Assembly (NCBI GenBank): GCA_003013855.2
Contig: ML058466.1
Span: 2,037,501 to 2,101,500, forward strand
DNA length: 64,000 bases
Source: Liriodendron chinense
Taxonomy: Eukaryota; Streptophyta; Magnoliopsida; Magnoliales; Magnoliaceae
Direction of reading: 5' to 3'
Of this stretch, positions 22,010-34,557 are shown piece by piece. The translations under genes and the position numbers were made by a program. The notes beneath the pieces are model-generated. The model had not been told where the DNA came from. It ran no database searches and saw only the letters and a program-made list of their open reading frames with translations. How positions within the stretch are numbered: the first letter of the stretch is position 1; each line of letters starts with the position of its first letter.

Positions 22010-23829
22010 GAGATACTGCAAATGGTACCAAGGAATAGAATTAGCAAATGGTACCATTTCCACTATCACTAGAAAAAGCTGTTGTCCCTATTTCTTCAGA
22101 TCCCTCATTGTTGTTTTCACTTGTTTGTTCCCATTTCCCAAGTTGTTTGGAAATTTGTTATCTATCAGTTATCTAACAAAAAAGCTAAACTACATGAATT
22201 TTCTTTCCTGGTCATTTTTTCAGTACTTGAGGATGAAGAAGGTAAGTGGAGGTGGTGAGGAGCATGGCCTGTACCTTTTCAATCTAAATTTAGTAGTTAT
22301 CAAACTAGTTGTTTGAGTGTGAATATGGAGGATATTCATATGTGGCATTGTTGGTTTGGCCATCCCCCTAGCAGAGTTTTAAAACATCTCCTTCCTTTTA
22401 CTATTTAGTTCCGCAACTCTTGATTTGTTTAAGTGTGAAACGTTTTCCATGCAATAAAAATAGAAGATGTGAAGCCTTTTTTTTTTAAATCTTTGATTCA
22501 TTCTAATGTTTGGACAGCACCTATTATTTCTCCACATGGATTTAGGTATTTTGCCTCATTCATTGATGACTCTTCTCGCGTGACTTAGATCTATCTAACG
22601 AAACATAAAAATGAGGTGTTCAATCATTTTCGAACTTTCCATACATGGGTTCAAAATCAATTTCAAGTTCACATAAAAAATGTTCAGTGATAATGGGGGG
22701 AGCATCTTTCAAAAGATTTCCAAAACTATTTACAAGAACATGGAATTGAATCCCAAACAACACATTCGCACTCAATGCAACAAAACGAAGTAGCCGAAAG
22801 AAAAAATAAGCATCTTCTTGAAATTAGTAGAGAACTTTGACCAAAATGTAGATACCAAAATCTTTCTAGCCTAGGTCTGTCCTTACTGCATGCTACCTGA
22901 TAAACCGACTGCCTACTCCTACTGTTGATTTGTCGAGCTTTTCAACAAAAGTGTCTAGTTTCTAGTATACTTTTAAAAGTATTTGGTTGTGTTTGTTTTG
23001 CGCATATTTTGACCCACACAAACATTAGTTATCTCATACATCCATTCAACGCAAGTTTGTTGGGCATCCCTGCTAACAAAAAGGGTACAAGTGTGTTGCC
23101 CTATCACTAGAAAAGGTTATGCAATGATGAATGTCCATTTTTTTTTTTAAATGCTCTGTATTTTTCAAGCCATAACATCAACGACCAAAAGATTCTTGCC
23201 CCATGTTGTCGATCTGACATACCTACTACATTGGATATTCCAGATCCTGCTAAACAACCAACCAACTACTTGTGCATGAGCGGAGGAAAAAGGGAAATGG
23301 CTCATGTACACTCATGAAAACCCATACCACACCAATTGACCTCACGTACTGATAATTGTGAAGGTATCACTCCTTCATCCAACCTCGATATCCCTAATGC
23401 TCTTTGAAAAGAGACACTTGGTTGCACCTCCCACCTCATTGACAATTCGTCTCCCTTCAATATCTATCCTTGCCAAATAGGTCCTTTCTTGTACGACTTG
23501 ATTTTGTTCCTATTCCCCAAAAAAAAAATTGATGTGGCTCTTGCAAATTCATCTTCGAGGCTGGCTATGGAAGAAGAGATGGCAGCACTAGAGAAAAATC
23601 ATGTTGGACATGACTGAATTACCAGAAGAAAAGCGTCATGTTGGGTTTATGTGGGTTTTAAAGCACAAGCCTAATGGTAGCATCTCCCAATACAAGGCCA
23701 AGGTGGTTCCAAAATTTTTGACTCAGTCAAACCTATGGTGTTGATTTGTTCGAGACATTTGCCCCTATCGTCGAACTTAATTATATCCAAGTTCTCATCT
23801 CTCTAGCTAGTCATTTTTCAATTGGTCAC
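22010..23829 (+). mobile_element. Decayed Copia element, left part (protease to RT)
   Basis: Recognisable pieces are LANGTISTITRKS and NLLSISYLTKKLNY (end of protease), EEHGLYLFNL, MWHCWFGHPPSRVLKHLLPF (GAG-pre-integrase), FRYFASFIDDSSRVT (integrase) and RT remnants from 23560 on (KHKPNGSISQYKAKV). Stops and shifts are everywhere. No 5' LTR was found, so it is probably truncated. At 23829 the RT is cut by a chromovirus flanked by GTCAC, and it resumes at 59497. Confidence 0.85.
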
Positions 23830-23956
23830 TATAATGACCCAAATTATTTTTCTTTCATAGAATTTAATAATTGTGTGTGTTTGTGTGTGTATTATGCATA
23901 TGTCTCACATCACACACAAACAACACTACTCACACGCACCACCCATGCATACGCCA
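23830..23956 (+). repeat. Chromovirus 5' LTR, piece 1
   Basis: TATAATGACCCAAATTATTT matches the 3' LTR start TGTAATGACTCGAATTATTT at 57461, including the GT-rich run. The first dinucleotide TG has become TA. It is interrupted at 23957 by a solo LTR. Confidence 0.92.
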
Positions 23957-25944
23957 TGTTAGTGCACTTTTCTGTGGCATGCTAGTGCCACCTTATTTGT
24001 CAATCACGTGCATCATTGTGCTATAATGTCAGTTGAGCCTTGGCAAGCTGAAGACTGGAGATTCAAGTGGACAAGAAGCATCAAGGAAGAAGAACAGGTA
24101 AAAGATATGCCTTGGTGACCCTAACCCTTGGAACCAAAATAACCAAAACCTCTAAATGACTTGGACCATATAGGTAAACCCGTAGTTATCTTCATTAGTC
24201 TTAGAACACTTAGAAAAACATAATAAATTAGGCTAATAAAAAATGTGCAAACTGCTATAAACAAACTAGCTTAGACAACATTTTCGAGTAGACTTCGATG
24301 CCATCGTAAAACAGTTCGATGGATCTTCGGTGTCATTGAAGACCAGTTCGATTCCATCGAACATATGTCCAGCAACATTTGTTTACTTTCTGAACAGTTC
24401 TTCGATGCCATCGAAGTCGCTTGTTCAATGCCATCGAAATGGATGTCCAGCAATTGAAGAAACTCTCTGGACAATTCTTCGACCCCATCGAAGTTGGGTC
24501 TCGACCCCATCAAAGCTTAGTTTGATGCCATCGAAGTTGCCAGTTTTTTGCCTGTTTTATGACCGTTGGAGCTTTATCTTAAAAAGCGGAAGATCTGATT
24601 TTTGGGCTTAAGAGAGGGATTTTAGTGCTTTAGAGACCACCCCTATTGCAAACCATCAGAGGCTCTAATCCTAACACATACAAGTCATTTTCCTTGTGAT
24701 TCATCACATGAATGGAGTATTCAAAGCTCATTTAGAAGATGAACTTGTCGCTCTTGATCTCTAAATTTTAGAACTTAATCTAGACAATTAAATCCTTGTC
24801 TACCTTTATAGAGAGATCCTTGTAGGTGAAATTCTCTAGGCAACCACTTCCCATTAGTTGTAGAAATTTCAAACCTACCTCCTCGCCTTGGGCATCTCAA
24901 TTGGAGTATCAAATGCAAGGTAGCTGATCTTAGAGCTAGAGCATTGATGACGCATCAGCATCATTGATCGAGGGTGGAAAGCTGATTGAAGCACGGGAGA
25001 GCAAAGATCAAGCAACCTAAGGCGGCGCATTAATGGGGTTCAAATCCGACAAGTAAGGTTGTCAAATTGTAGAGTCAAAACATGCTCTTTCCTTGTGTAG
25101 GATTGAGTATGAGAGTTTGAATTGCCAAACTCAATAGGTTCGGTTGTAGGACCTAGGCCCTTGTGAAGGGACTGAACAAAGTCTCCTTGAGGAGCCTCCG
25201 GCAGAAGTATACGAATGTTATAAAGGTTGGGAGGAACCTTGTTAAACTCCTTGATTGGGTGGAACCATTAAACACCTTAATAGGTTGGGAAGAACCTTGT
25301 CAAACTCCTTAGTTGGGTGGAACCATTAAACACCTCGGTAGGGTAGAACCGAATTGAAACACCTAGGTTGAAAGGAACCTGATTTAAACTCTCTTAGTGA
25401 AATCCGGTGTACTCAAGGGGTGAGTACGGCAACCAGGAGTGGAGTAAACAAGTAGTCGAACCACTATAAACGCTTATGTTTGTGATGTATTTAAGCACAT
25501 TGTTATTCTAGCATTGTATGTTTAATTGCTTAATTATAAATATTTAATAGGAATAGTATGCTAGGCACTAGATAGGCACTCACACACAAGATGTATTTTC
25601 ACTAATAGTGGAGACTTGAGCTTGTATGATTGCATCTCATATAGTCTACATTAGTTACATAGATTAGGTGCTTGATTAGTTAAATCAATTGTTAATCTAT
25701 GTGCTTAGACTAGGTTGTTTAATTGCTTAATCATTTGCTAGTCTATGTGATTGGACCTACTAACGCTTGGAAGCCGAAGTGTTCTTGCTTACTTAGCATA
25801 AAGTGTTAGATTAATTTAAGTGAAAAGAATTTTAAAAAGGTCCCAATCCCCCCCCCCCCCCAAGGACTTGGCCATAATTCTAGTAGCTCTGCTCTTGCTT
25901 CCGCACGCATAGCGCCTTAAGTGTGAACCATAGGAGCAATTTCA
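23957..25944 (+). mobile_element. Sirevirus-like Copia solo LTR (1.99 kb)
   Basis: It starts TGTTAGTGCACTTTTC and ends GGAGCAATTTCA, with 5-bp flanks CGCCA (23952-23956) and CGTCA (25945-25949), 4 of 5 identical. GGTTGGGARGAACCTTGT blocks, a GGTGAGTACGGCAACCAGG / AACCACTATAAA block and a C-run before the end (25847-25861) are typical of Sirevirus (Maximus/SIRE) LTRs. A cluster of TTCGATGCCATCGAA palindromes lies at 24290-24535. No PBS or coding part is inside. Confidence 0.8.
24290..24540 (+). repeat. Cluster of TTCGATGCCATCGAA-type palindromes
   Basis: About eight exact or near copies of a 15-mer with 6-bp inverted arms around a CC-rich centre, unevenly spaced, inside the Sirevirus-like LTR. 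Confidence 0.9.
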
Positions 25945-25949
25945 CGTCA

Positions 25950-26241
25950 CACACGCCCACTCCACATGCGCTACACATGCACTCAACTCACACACATGAG
26001 CCACAAGTGCACACTACACACACCACACTTATAAAAAAGGAGGGGGCACCACAAATAAAGGGGAGTATAGGCGTCCTACGGTTTCCGAAACCTTTTAGAG
26101 AGAGAGGGGGGGAGAGAAGGATTAGGGTGAGTTCATCTAACACATGCAACTTTTTTAATTTTTTTAATTTCTTTTTATTATTTATTGTGTAATTTGCTTT
26201 TCTTTTATCATCATGCTCTTATAAAATCTTTAGCTTTGGAT
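25950..26241 (+). repeat. Chromovirus 5' LTR, piece 2
   Basis: CACACGCCCACTCCACATGC...CTTATAAAAAAGGAG...GGCGTCCTACGG...TTTATCATCATGCTC parallels 57700-57995 of the 3' LTR. A TATAA-like word (26029) precedes it by a promoter-like distance. It is cut at 26241 by a hAT element. Confidence 0.9.
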
Positions 26242-26312
26242 CAGTGTTGTCATAAGCATGGCCACGTTGCATATGCAATGCTCGTATATGCCATGTGGCC
26301 CATATGTGATCG

Positions 26313-26840
26313 TGTTGGGGACATAACAAGTACTAACACGACTTGTCAGGCGCAGAAGCAACCTCAAATAGAATCACACAACGCTATAGGGAAAGAAAAA
26401 TTCGAGCATGTACAGAGAACATAGAGATTTTAGGTGGAAAAAACCCTTTCGGGAAAGAAAAAAAAAAACCATGGCACCAAGCGACAAACTATACACTATA
26501 ATAAAAAAAGTTACAAGAGATGGAACAACTTACAGATGGAAAACCCTAGCTTTCTCCCTCAAAACCCTTAACTTTCTTCGTGTTAAACCTAATCCTGTAT
26601 TAACATGGTATATATAACCCCATTACAAAATTGGAAACAGAACAACGCACTTATGCATAATTGCACGCACTGTCGATTGATCCCATCGATCGAATCAACC
26701 AGATTGTCGATCGAATTGATGACGTCAAAAAAGTCCAAAGAGTAAACTCGTATTTCGGAATTTTCTTGATCGAATCGACCAGGTTGTCGATTGAATTGAA
26801 AAATCTTGTTTTGTAACAAATTGAAGGCACTCAATCAACA
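26313..26840 (-). repeat. 3' LTR of the minus-strand Copia
   Basis: In plus orientation it starts TGTTGGGGACATAAC and ends CTCAATCAACA. It matches 48521-49030. GATCGAAT / ATTCGATC-type palindromic words cluster at 26670-26800. Confidence 0.94.
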
Positions 26841-27198
26841 ATCTCCACTGTGGCTTCAATCTTTCATCTTCACTATTCCAAGTTTTTATCACCATCTCTA
26901 AACTTCAATAGTAGTACCATCATCATCGCTTCTCATGCACACTCCGTATTCATCTCTTCTTTGCCAAGCTTAGAGAAGCCGAGCAAAACCTAAACTTCTC
27001 TGCAGGAACAACCTTCATAAGCATGTCTGTCGGATTCTCATTGGTGTGAATCTTCTCAAGAGTTACACTACCTTCTTGTAGCATCTATCGGATAAAATGA
27101 TGACACACATCAATATGTTTAGTCCAGGAATGGTACACCGAGTTCTTAGCCAAATTGATTATACTCTCACTGTCACAATGCAAAAGCACAGCTTCCTG

Positions 27199-27535
27199 CT
27201 AAAGCCCCAACTCATTCATCATCCCTTTCAACCAAACCGCTTGTTTGAATGCTTCTGTCACTGTCATATATTCCGCTTCGATTGTAGAAAGAGCAACCAC
27301 AAACTGAAGCTTCGACATCCAACTGATCACTCCACCCACTAACACAAACGAGTAACCGGAAGTTGACCTTTTATTGTCCACAATACCAGCATAATCCGCA
27401 TCCACGTAACCTACAAGTCTCTCCTCAGATTTTTCGAATGTCAAGATATAGTTCGTCGTACCTCATATGTAACGAAGTAGCCATTTCACTGCCTCCTAGT
27501 GTTGTTTATTGGGGTCTAACATGTATTTGCTCCAT
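27199..27535 (-). pseudogene. Minus-strand Copia RNase H
   Basis: The sequence EAVKWLLRY precedes VGYVDADYAGIVDNKRSTSG, VGGVISWMSKLQ and STIEAEYMTVTEA. These are the Asp, Glu and following residues of Copia RNase H, mostly open from 27444 to 27199. Upstream, two stops occur near 27465-27500. RT lies 7.2 kb away on the other side of a MITE (27536-34777). Confidence 0.9.
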
Positions 27536-27855
27536 GGTGTGCCGTAAAGGCCGTTATGTAAAGGTATGGTGGCAACCGTTACACGTTACGGGATCGTAAC
27601 GGTCGTAATAGCCGTTATGGAAAAAATGACCTATAACCGCTATTAATGGTCCGTTACGCCTCCTGTAAAGCCGTAACAGCCCCGTAATGGTCTTTTATGG
27701 ACCAAATACAGGTTTTTCATATTTTTTTTCAACATTATGGGGCAGATATATTTTTTTTATGTTTTTTCTTTGAATAAAAAAAAGAGACCGTAACAGCCGA
27801 TACAGCCCGTATTGTAAAGATAATGGTGGTGTCCGTTATGGCCACCGTTACCGTT

Positions 27856-28073
27856 TGTTGGAACATGGACTTATCTATAAGTATGCAAAGTAGGGTCTTA
27901 TTTATAATTTTGTTCTTAGTAGGATGTGCTTTGTAAATAGGGGAAACCCTACATATATGAACTTAATAAGAAAAGAGAAGTACACACGTTTCCAACAACT
28001 CTCTCTCTCTCTCTCTCTTTCTCCATTCTTCTCTTATCTCTCTCTTTCCCTTCTACAAATCTACTCTTCTACT
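27856..28073 (+). repeat. 5' LTR of Copia copy 2
   Basis: Starts TGTTGGAACATGGACTTATC, ends CTTCTACT before TGGTATC. It closely matches 34558-34767. Confidence 0.9.
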
Positions 28074-28587
28074 TGGTATCAAAAACATATCGGTCCTTCT
28101 ACAAGAGATTGAAGAGCTCTACACAAGGGGAATCGAAGCTACAAAGAATTATGTCGCAAGGAGGTTGCTGACGTCAGTCGTACAGCCCTATATGGACTGG
28201 TTTGGGTAGAATTCTCCTTCCCCAGGTGTGGTTTTGCATGGAGAGAATTATGAACATTTTTTCATAATTTTTTTAGATCATTTACTATTTTTTAAGGATT
28301 TTACCTTCTTTTTTTTTTTGGGAAAACGGCCCCAAATCGTCGATTTCCCAAATTTCTTCTAAATCGGTGGTGTTTAATCTTTGGGATCCATTCATTATGA
28401 ATCTATTGATGATAATTTATCAAGGAGGACTGCTATTATGAGGATCCAAGATGTTTTAACGCGCTGTTTGGGCAAAAAGGTGGGCCGACTGTGCCTTTTT
28501 TCTATTTTTGGAGGCCCAGCATATACACAGAGTCTGAGTATATAACCTTGCCACTGTTATTTCTTCATTCACTTCAGCGTGTGATAT

Positions 28588-28589
<2 letters not shown>

Positions 28590-28640
<51 letters not shown>
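28590..28640 (+). repeat. (TA)n microsatellite
   Basis: About 25 TA repeats in the leader of Copia copy 2, just before the gag ATG at 28653. Copy 1 lacks it, so it grew after the two copies separated. Confidence 0.97.
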
Positions 28641-28641
<1 letters not shown>

Positions 28642-28652
28642 TCTTCATATCC

Positions 28653-29480
28653 ATGGACCTCAAGCCATCTGGACATAGCTCTGAGGGGCCCATTTCAATT
28701 ACCTCCACAAAATTTAATGGGAACAACTTTCTTTTGTGGTCCTGAGCTGTCTGCATGTATGTCATTGGCAAAGAGAAACTTGGATTTCTTATCGGCATAT
28801 CCAAGAAGTCGTCTTCTAATGATTCATCAAAGGTTGATGCATGGGACTCCTCAAATGCTATTGTTATAGGTTGGATCCTCAATTTTATGGAACCGAGAAT
28901 TGCCTCTTCCTATTTCTTTTATGATTCTACTGCCGACCTGTGGATGTCCCTAAATGAGACATATGGGACCATTTCCAACAAGCCCTGCATCTATTAGTTG
29001 ACCACTAAACTTTATTCACTTGCTCAAGAAAATTTGTCAGTTACCGAGTATTTTGGTGCTCTAAAGAGTCAATGGGAAGACTTGAGTCATCTGCAACCCT
29101 TAAGTGATCTTCCAGATAACCAGAGTGTAGAGATTGTAAGGATACGGGAAGAAGAAGCAAAGACATAAATTCTTGGCAGGATTGAACAGTGAGTCTGAGG
29201 CCCTCCATACTCAACTTGTTGCTACTACTCCATTTCCTTCTCTTCAGGCAGCGTATTCCATTGTTCATACTGAGGAAGCCCGTAGGCGAGTGATGTTAGC
29301 ACCTTTTGCTATTCGGGAAGGACTGCATTCACCTCCACCATTGTTCCATCTGGTGACCGAGGTAGTGGTTCGGATTCTCGAGGAGGTACTATCAAAGGAC
29401 GTGGCCGTGGTCGTAGCAGGCTTATGTGCACCTTCTGCAATCGGTCTGAGCATACCCGAGATTGGTGCTTTAAATTACGT
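28653..29480 (+). pseudogene. Copia copy 2 gag
   Basis: MDLKPSGHSSEGPISITSTK opens the frame. A stop follows at LLWS, then MYVIGKEKLGFLIGISKK, DAWDSSNAIVIGWILNFMEP and ETYGTISNKP. The knuckle CTFCNRSEHTRDWC (from 29427) has intact C-X2-C-X4-H-X4-C spacing. At least one frameshift lies near 29160. The protein would package element RNA in virus-like particles, but this copy cannot make it whole. Confidence 0.9.
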
Positions 29481-29739
29481 GGACATCCTACTGCTCATGT
29501 TGCTACTTCTAATGAGATTGGGACTATATCTGATTTTTCCAATGGTCGATCTTCTAACATGTCACCTGTTTTCAATCAGTCAGACATTGTTACCGTGACC
29601 AGAGCAGATGTTATGGAGCTTCAGCGCCTTCGGATACTTAAGAGTCATTCTATTACTCCCGCCTCTTTTACTTCACAGCCATCTTCCTCTTCATTTGCTG
29701 CGACCGCAGGTACTACACTTCATGCCTCTTCCGCTCCTG

Positions 29740-30150
29740 CGACCTGAATTATTGATTCGGGCGCATCGGATCATATGACTGGTGAGCACACTTACTTGAT
29801 CCCATCTAGGTCTTCTACTCATAGCCGTCTAGTGTATCTAGCTAATGGAACATCTACTCCTGTAGAATTCATCGGTTCTGTTTCTTTTTCTCCTAATCTC
29901 ACTCTGTCCAATGTTCTCTACGTTCCTAAATTCCGTGCAAATTTGATTTCTCTACATACCCTTACAAAAGCTCTCAACTGCTGTGTGATTTTCTTTCCTT
30001 CTCATTGCATCTTTCAGAACTTGAGTACGAAGAGGACTGTTGGTGTGGGCTATGAGAGTGGCAGTCTTTACTTTCTACATCAGGGGGAGCTATCTGCTAG
30101 GAGTGATGCTGCATTGAGTTCTTTTACTTCTATTTCTCAGTGTTTTTAAG
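29740..30150 (+). pseudogene. Copia copy 2 protease
   Basis: IDSGASDHMTGEHT contains the D-S-G catalytic triad, preceded by a stop where a Trp codon is expected. LSNVLYVPKFRANLISLHTL and CCVIFFPSHCIFQNLSTKR follow. The frame ends near 30148 at QCF, stop, just before the integrase. Confidence 0.9.
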
Positions 30151-31020
30151 TCTAGTCAGGAGTCGGTTGCCTTATGGCATGCACGTCTTGGTCATATCTC
30201 GTTTAAAACATTGCAATTTTTTCTTCATGAGTTTAATAAGTTGAACAATGTTTCATTTCAGTGTGAAACATGTCAGTTTAGCAAGCATGTACGAACATCA
30301 TTTTCAGCACTATCTTATCGTGCTAATAAAATGTTTGCCTTAATACATTCTGATATTTGGGGTCCCAGCTTAGTAAATTCGATTGATGGTTTTTCATACT
30401 TTGTGACTTTCATTTATGATTTCTCGTGTGTGACTTGGGTTTATTTAATGAAAAGGCGTCATGAATTGCCCCACTTGTTTAAGACATTTCATCAACTAAT
30501 TAAAACTCAGTATGGTTGTGATATTCGGTCCATTTGGTCTGATAATGGGGGTGAGTATATATCCCAAAATTTCACATCTTACCTTCAAGAAAAGGCATTT
30601 TACATCAATTTTCATGTGGTTACACTCCACAACAAAATGGAGTGGCTGAGCGGAAGAATCGCCATCTTTTGGAAGTTACTCGCTCTCTTTTTATAGGAAT
30701 GAAAGTTCCCAAATCATACTAGTCTGCTGCCTTATTGACCTCTTGCTACTAAATTAATCATATGCCCTCTCGTGTCTTAAATGGCAAGACTCCTTTTCAT
30801 ACACTTAAGCCTAGTTGCACCTTGTTTAGCATTCCTCTCAAGGTCTTTGGATGTATTTGTTTTGTTCACTCTTTGGGTCCATCCTGAGACAAGTTTTCAA
30901 ACCAGTCCATCAAGTACATCTTTCTTGGGTACTCTCTTCAGCACAAAGGCTACAAGTGTTATGATCCATGCAATAAGAAGTACTACGTGTCCATTGACTG
31001 TCACATTTTTTTAAGATCAT
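30150..31020 (+). pseudogene. Copia copy 2 integrase
   Basis: ALWHARLGHISFK and FQCETCQFSKH form the zinc-binding region. HSDIWGPS, FVTFIYDFSCVTWVYL and SIWSDNGGEYISQN are the catalytic region, with one expected Asp changed to Tyr in FIYDF. It runs open from 30211 to about 30696, then shifts frame. HHFLK-like C-terminal pieces go to 31014. Confidence 0.9.
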
Positions 31021-31359
31021 CCCTTTTTCTCTACCTTGTCTGATTCTTCATATTTGGCTCATTTACCTATGCTGTAATGAGCGATCAGTCTGTTCCTCCT
31101 CCTGCAGCACCTAAACAGATTCTAACCTATGTTCGTAGGAAGTCAAGACAACATGCTCTCAATAGCTTCTCTTCCTACCTTAGGTAATTCTCTTACCACT
31201 ATTCATCCATCTTCTCCTATTGCTTCTCGAACTCGTAGTCATCATCAAACTTTGCATCCTATTTCCAACTTTGCTTCTTATGATTCTGTATCTCCTACAT
31301 ATTGTGCTTTTCTTGCCTCCTTCTCTTCTTCTTTTATTCCCAAAACAGTTGTTGAGGCT

Positions 31360-33038
31360 TGTTGAGCTCTTAATTGTGCATATTCTAACCCCAATTCATC
31401 ACATGTTATACATGGGTTGCATGATTAAAAGACTACTTTAATGCATGATTTGTGATTGTAGGAATGAGATGGAGATTTCACTAATTCAAGGCTCAAGAGA
31501 GCACTTTACATACATTGAAGACCAAGCTTTAATGAGCCCAAGAAGAGAAGAAAAACGTTGAAGAAGTCCTGAATTGTCCTGAAAAAGCAAAGTGCAGAGC
31601 TGCAGGGCCAAAAAGGTAAAAAGCAGAAAGTTGCAGTTTCTGAAGATTAATCCAGAGATTGATCCGTCGATTAATCGCTCAGCCTGAGCGATTGATCAAC
31701 AACCCTGAGCGATTGATCGCTCACAGCAGAATTGAAAGATTTATTGCTGGACTAAAAGTGCAGATTTGCGATTGATCGCCCAGCCTGAGCGATTGATCGC
31801 TCAGCTTGTAGATCAATCGACAGAATGCAGATTTTTTAAGAATTGTTACTAGAACTCTCTGGACACTTTTTGTCCCGTGCGATCGATCGCCCACCACTTG
31901 CGATCAATCGCCCAACACAACCGATTGATCGCTCAGCCCTGTCGATCAATCGCCCGATCGCCCAGAACAGAAACTACTAATTTCAGCTCCGACTTTTGCT
32001 GCGCAGTGCGTAAATTCTACGCAAGTTCTCGAAGATTCTTCGTTTGTGGGGTGTGAAAGCTATAAAAGGAGACCTCCACCACGTTCCTAGGGCATCTAAG
32101 AACGGATTAAGCACGGTGGGAGACGGCGGAAGTGGATTTCGGAGTTCCACAACTCCTCCTAGTTTGTTTGTTGTTTTTATGTTTTCTTTAGTTTGTTTCA
32201 TGTTTCCTTGGATCATGAACGGCTAAACCTCTTAGCTAGGGCTAAGAGGTGAAGCTTGTAGTGAATCTAAGATGTTTCAATTCGTTTAAAGTTGGTTTTA
32301 AGTTAGATTTCATGTTTATGAACAATGATTTGAAGTTTAATTCAAGTTCTAAGTAGTTCTTCTTAGTCTTATGATGACTCATGGATGTTTGGAAGAAGTA
32401 CTTGAGTTCTTAATTGTTGTGTGCTAGTCTAGACCTGTATGATCCGAGGAGTTGGAGTACGCTCTAGTACTATTATCTTCATGTGGGAATTTCCTACCAA
32501 AGCTCTATTTTTATGGATTTCTGAAGTATGTTTGAGACTGTGTATGTGATTTGAATCAAGTTCAAGTCATAATTTAGTTTTATCTTGTGACAGGATTCAA
32601 TGATAGTTATGATTATGATCCTAGCCTATTGGAATTGGGACTGACCTATGCACTTGAGTATGCCCGTCCTAGCTTGCATTGAGTGAATCATACACATGGC
32701 TCTTACATATGGCAGATTGTTTGGTTTAACTGCTCTATCATCCGACTAGATAGATCTTAATTTCGATTCTAATTGAGAAAGTAAGAAACCACAGCGGATT
32801 GAGCATCAAGGATTGCTACAAATGGATCCTTGAACTCCTAGTGCCTTTTATTAATTGATTACTTCAGTTTGAGTTCAAAATTACGATTCACATCAATCTC
32901 CTTAAAAACTTATTTGTTAGTTTCTCAGTAGAAACTATTGGAAGTATTTTGTGAATTCCTACATAAGTCCCTGTGGATCAACCTCGGTCTTACCGAGATT
33001 ATTACTACATCGCAACCCTACACTTGGGGAAGCGAACA
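31360..33038 (+). mobile_element. Athila/Tat-like Gypsy solo LTR (1.68 kb)
   Basis: It starts TGTTGAGCTCTTAATTGTG and ends ACACTTGGGGAAGCGAACA with perfect 5-bp TSD AGGCT (31355-31359, 33039-33043). The closing part CCCTGTGGATCAACCTCGG, CTTACCGAG, CGCAACCCTACACTTG is the hallmark of Athila/Tat-group LTR ends. A cluster of GAGCGATTGATCGCTC-like words lies at 31660-31965. No PBS or pol is inside. It interrupts the Copia frame between TVVEA and ALEVLAWKQAM. Confidence 0.88.
31660..31965 (+). repeat. Cluster of CGATTGATCG palindromic words
   Basis: About a dozen copies of GCGATTGATCGC or its variants (ATCAATCG), many as GAGCGATTGATCGCTC, which is self-complementary but for the central mismatch. 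They lie in the upstream half of the Athila/Tat-like LTR. Confidence 0.9.
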
Positions 33039-33640
33039 AGGCTCTTGAAGTTCTTGCTTGGAAGCAAGCGATGGAGACAGAGATGGCTGCACTTGATAAG
33101 AATGGCACATGGGATCTTGTTCCTTTACCTGCAGGGAAGCATACTATAGGATGCAAGTGGGTGTTTTCTATTAAGTATCGGGCTGATGGATCTGTTGAAC
33201 ATTACAAGGCACAACTAGTGGCTAAAGGTTACACGCAAAATTATGGAGTTGATTATCATGAAACTTTCTCTCCTGTGGCCAAACTGAACTCTATTCGCTT
33301 GATCATCTCCTTAGCTGCCAATCTTTCCTGGCCATTATATCAACTCAATGTTAAGAATGCCTTCCTCCACGGCGATCTCACTAAAGAAGTCTATATGGAT
33401 CTCCCTCCAAGATTTCAGCTTAAGGGGGAGACTGGGAAAGTGTGTAAGCTGAAAAAGGCTCTTTATTAAACAATCTCTAAGAGCGTGGTTTGCTCGGTTC
33501 AGTTCTGCAATTCTCTCCTTTGGCATTAGGTGATGCCAGTCAGATCATACTGCGTTTGTTCACACTCGACGTGAGGGTCAAACCATTATACTTGTCTATG
33601 TAGATGATATAATCGTCACTAGAGATGATTTGGACTTTAT
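33039..33640 (+). pseudogene. Copia copy 2 reverse transcriptase
   Basis: GTWDLVPLPAGKHTIGCKW, VAKGYTQNYGVDYHETFSP and KNAFLHGDLTKEVYMDLP are kept, open from about 33042 to 33469. A frameshift follows KKALY. LVYVDDIIV (near 33590) holds the catalytic Asp pair. FEIKDLGPLRYFLGIEVARS follows in the next frame, 33630-34055. Confidence 0.92.
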
Positions 33641-34550
33641 AGAGCATGTCAAACAGATGTTGAGCAAGGAATTTGAAATTAAGGACCTTGGTCCTCTTCG
33701 ATACTTCTTAGGGATCGAAGTTGCCCGATCATCCAAGGGTATCTTCATATCTCAGAGAAAGTACACTCTAGACTTGCTCAATGAGACTGGTAAGCTTGGT
33801 ACCCGTCATGCCTCATCATCTATGGATCCAAAACATTCTTTACATGAATCTGAGAGAGATAGTCTGACAGACCCTGGCATGTATCAAATATTGGTTGGGA
33901 AGCTGATTTATCTAACTATTACAAGGCCAGATATCACTCAGGCTGTGAGTGTTGTTAGCCGGTTCATGCATTCACCAAATCGTCACATCTTGATGTTGTG
34001 TACCTATACTGAGATACTTGCAATCATGTCCAGGACGAGGTATTCTCTATGCTAATCATGGACACGTTCAGATTGTTGGATACTCTGATGCTAACTAGGC
34101 AAGGTGTCCAACTGACAGGAAATCAACTTCTTATTATTGCACCTTTGTTGGGGGTAATTTGGTGACTTGGAGAAGTAAAAACAGTCAGTGGTGTCCAGAT
34201 CTAGCGCAGAGGCAGAATATCGAGCTATGGCTCAGGGGACTTGTGAGATTCTATAGTTGAGATCCATTATGGTAGAGCTTGGTTTCCCTATCAACTCTGT
34301 TATTCCTCTTTACTATGATAATCAAGCTACTATTCATATTGCATCTGACTCGGTCTTCCATGAAAGAAGAAAGCATATTGAAGTAGATTTCCATTTCATT
34401 CAAGAGAAGATTTCTTTTGGAACGCTGTGTACTCCATTTGTCAAGTCAACTAAGCAGTTAGCTGAGATTTTCATCAAGGCACTCAATCCTCCTATGTTAC
34501 AAAAAATTTCGAGCAAGTTGGGTATGACAGATATTCATACACGAACTTGA
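33641..34550 (+). pseudogene. Copia copy 2 RT end and RNase H
   Basis: FLGIEVARSSKGIFISQRKY and LVGKLIYLTITRPDITQAV are the RT C-terminal region. RNase H includes TDRKST-like remains and SSAEAEYRA near 34205, then YYDNQATIHIASDSVFH and KHIEVDFHFIQEK (34305-34420). Stops are at 34097 and 34253. It ends at the purine tract before the 3' LTR. Confidence 0.9.
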
Positions 34551-34557
34551 GGGGGAA

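Noticed and set aside
24271..24611. Open frames over the palindrome cluster
   Set aside because: Repeat products on both strands within an LTR.
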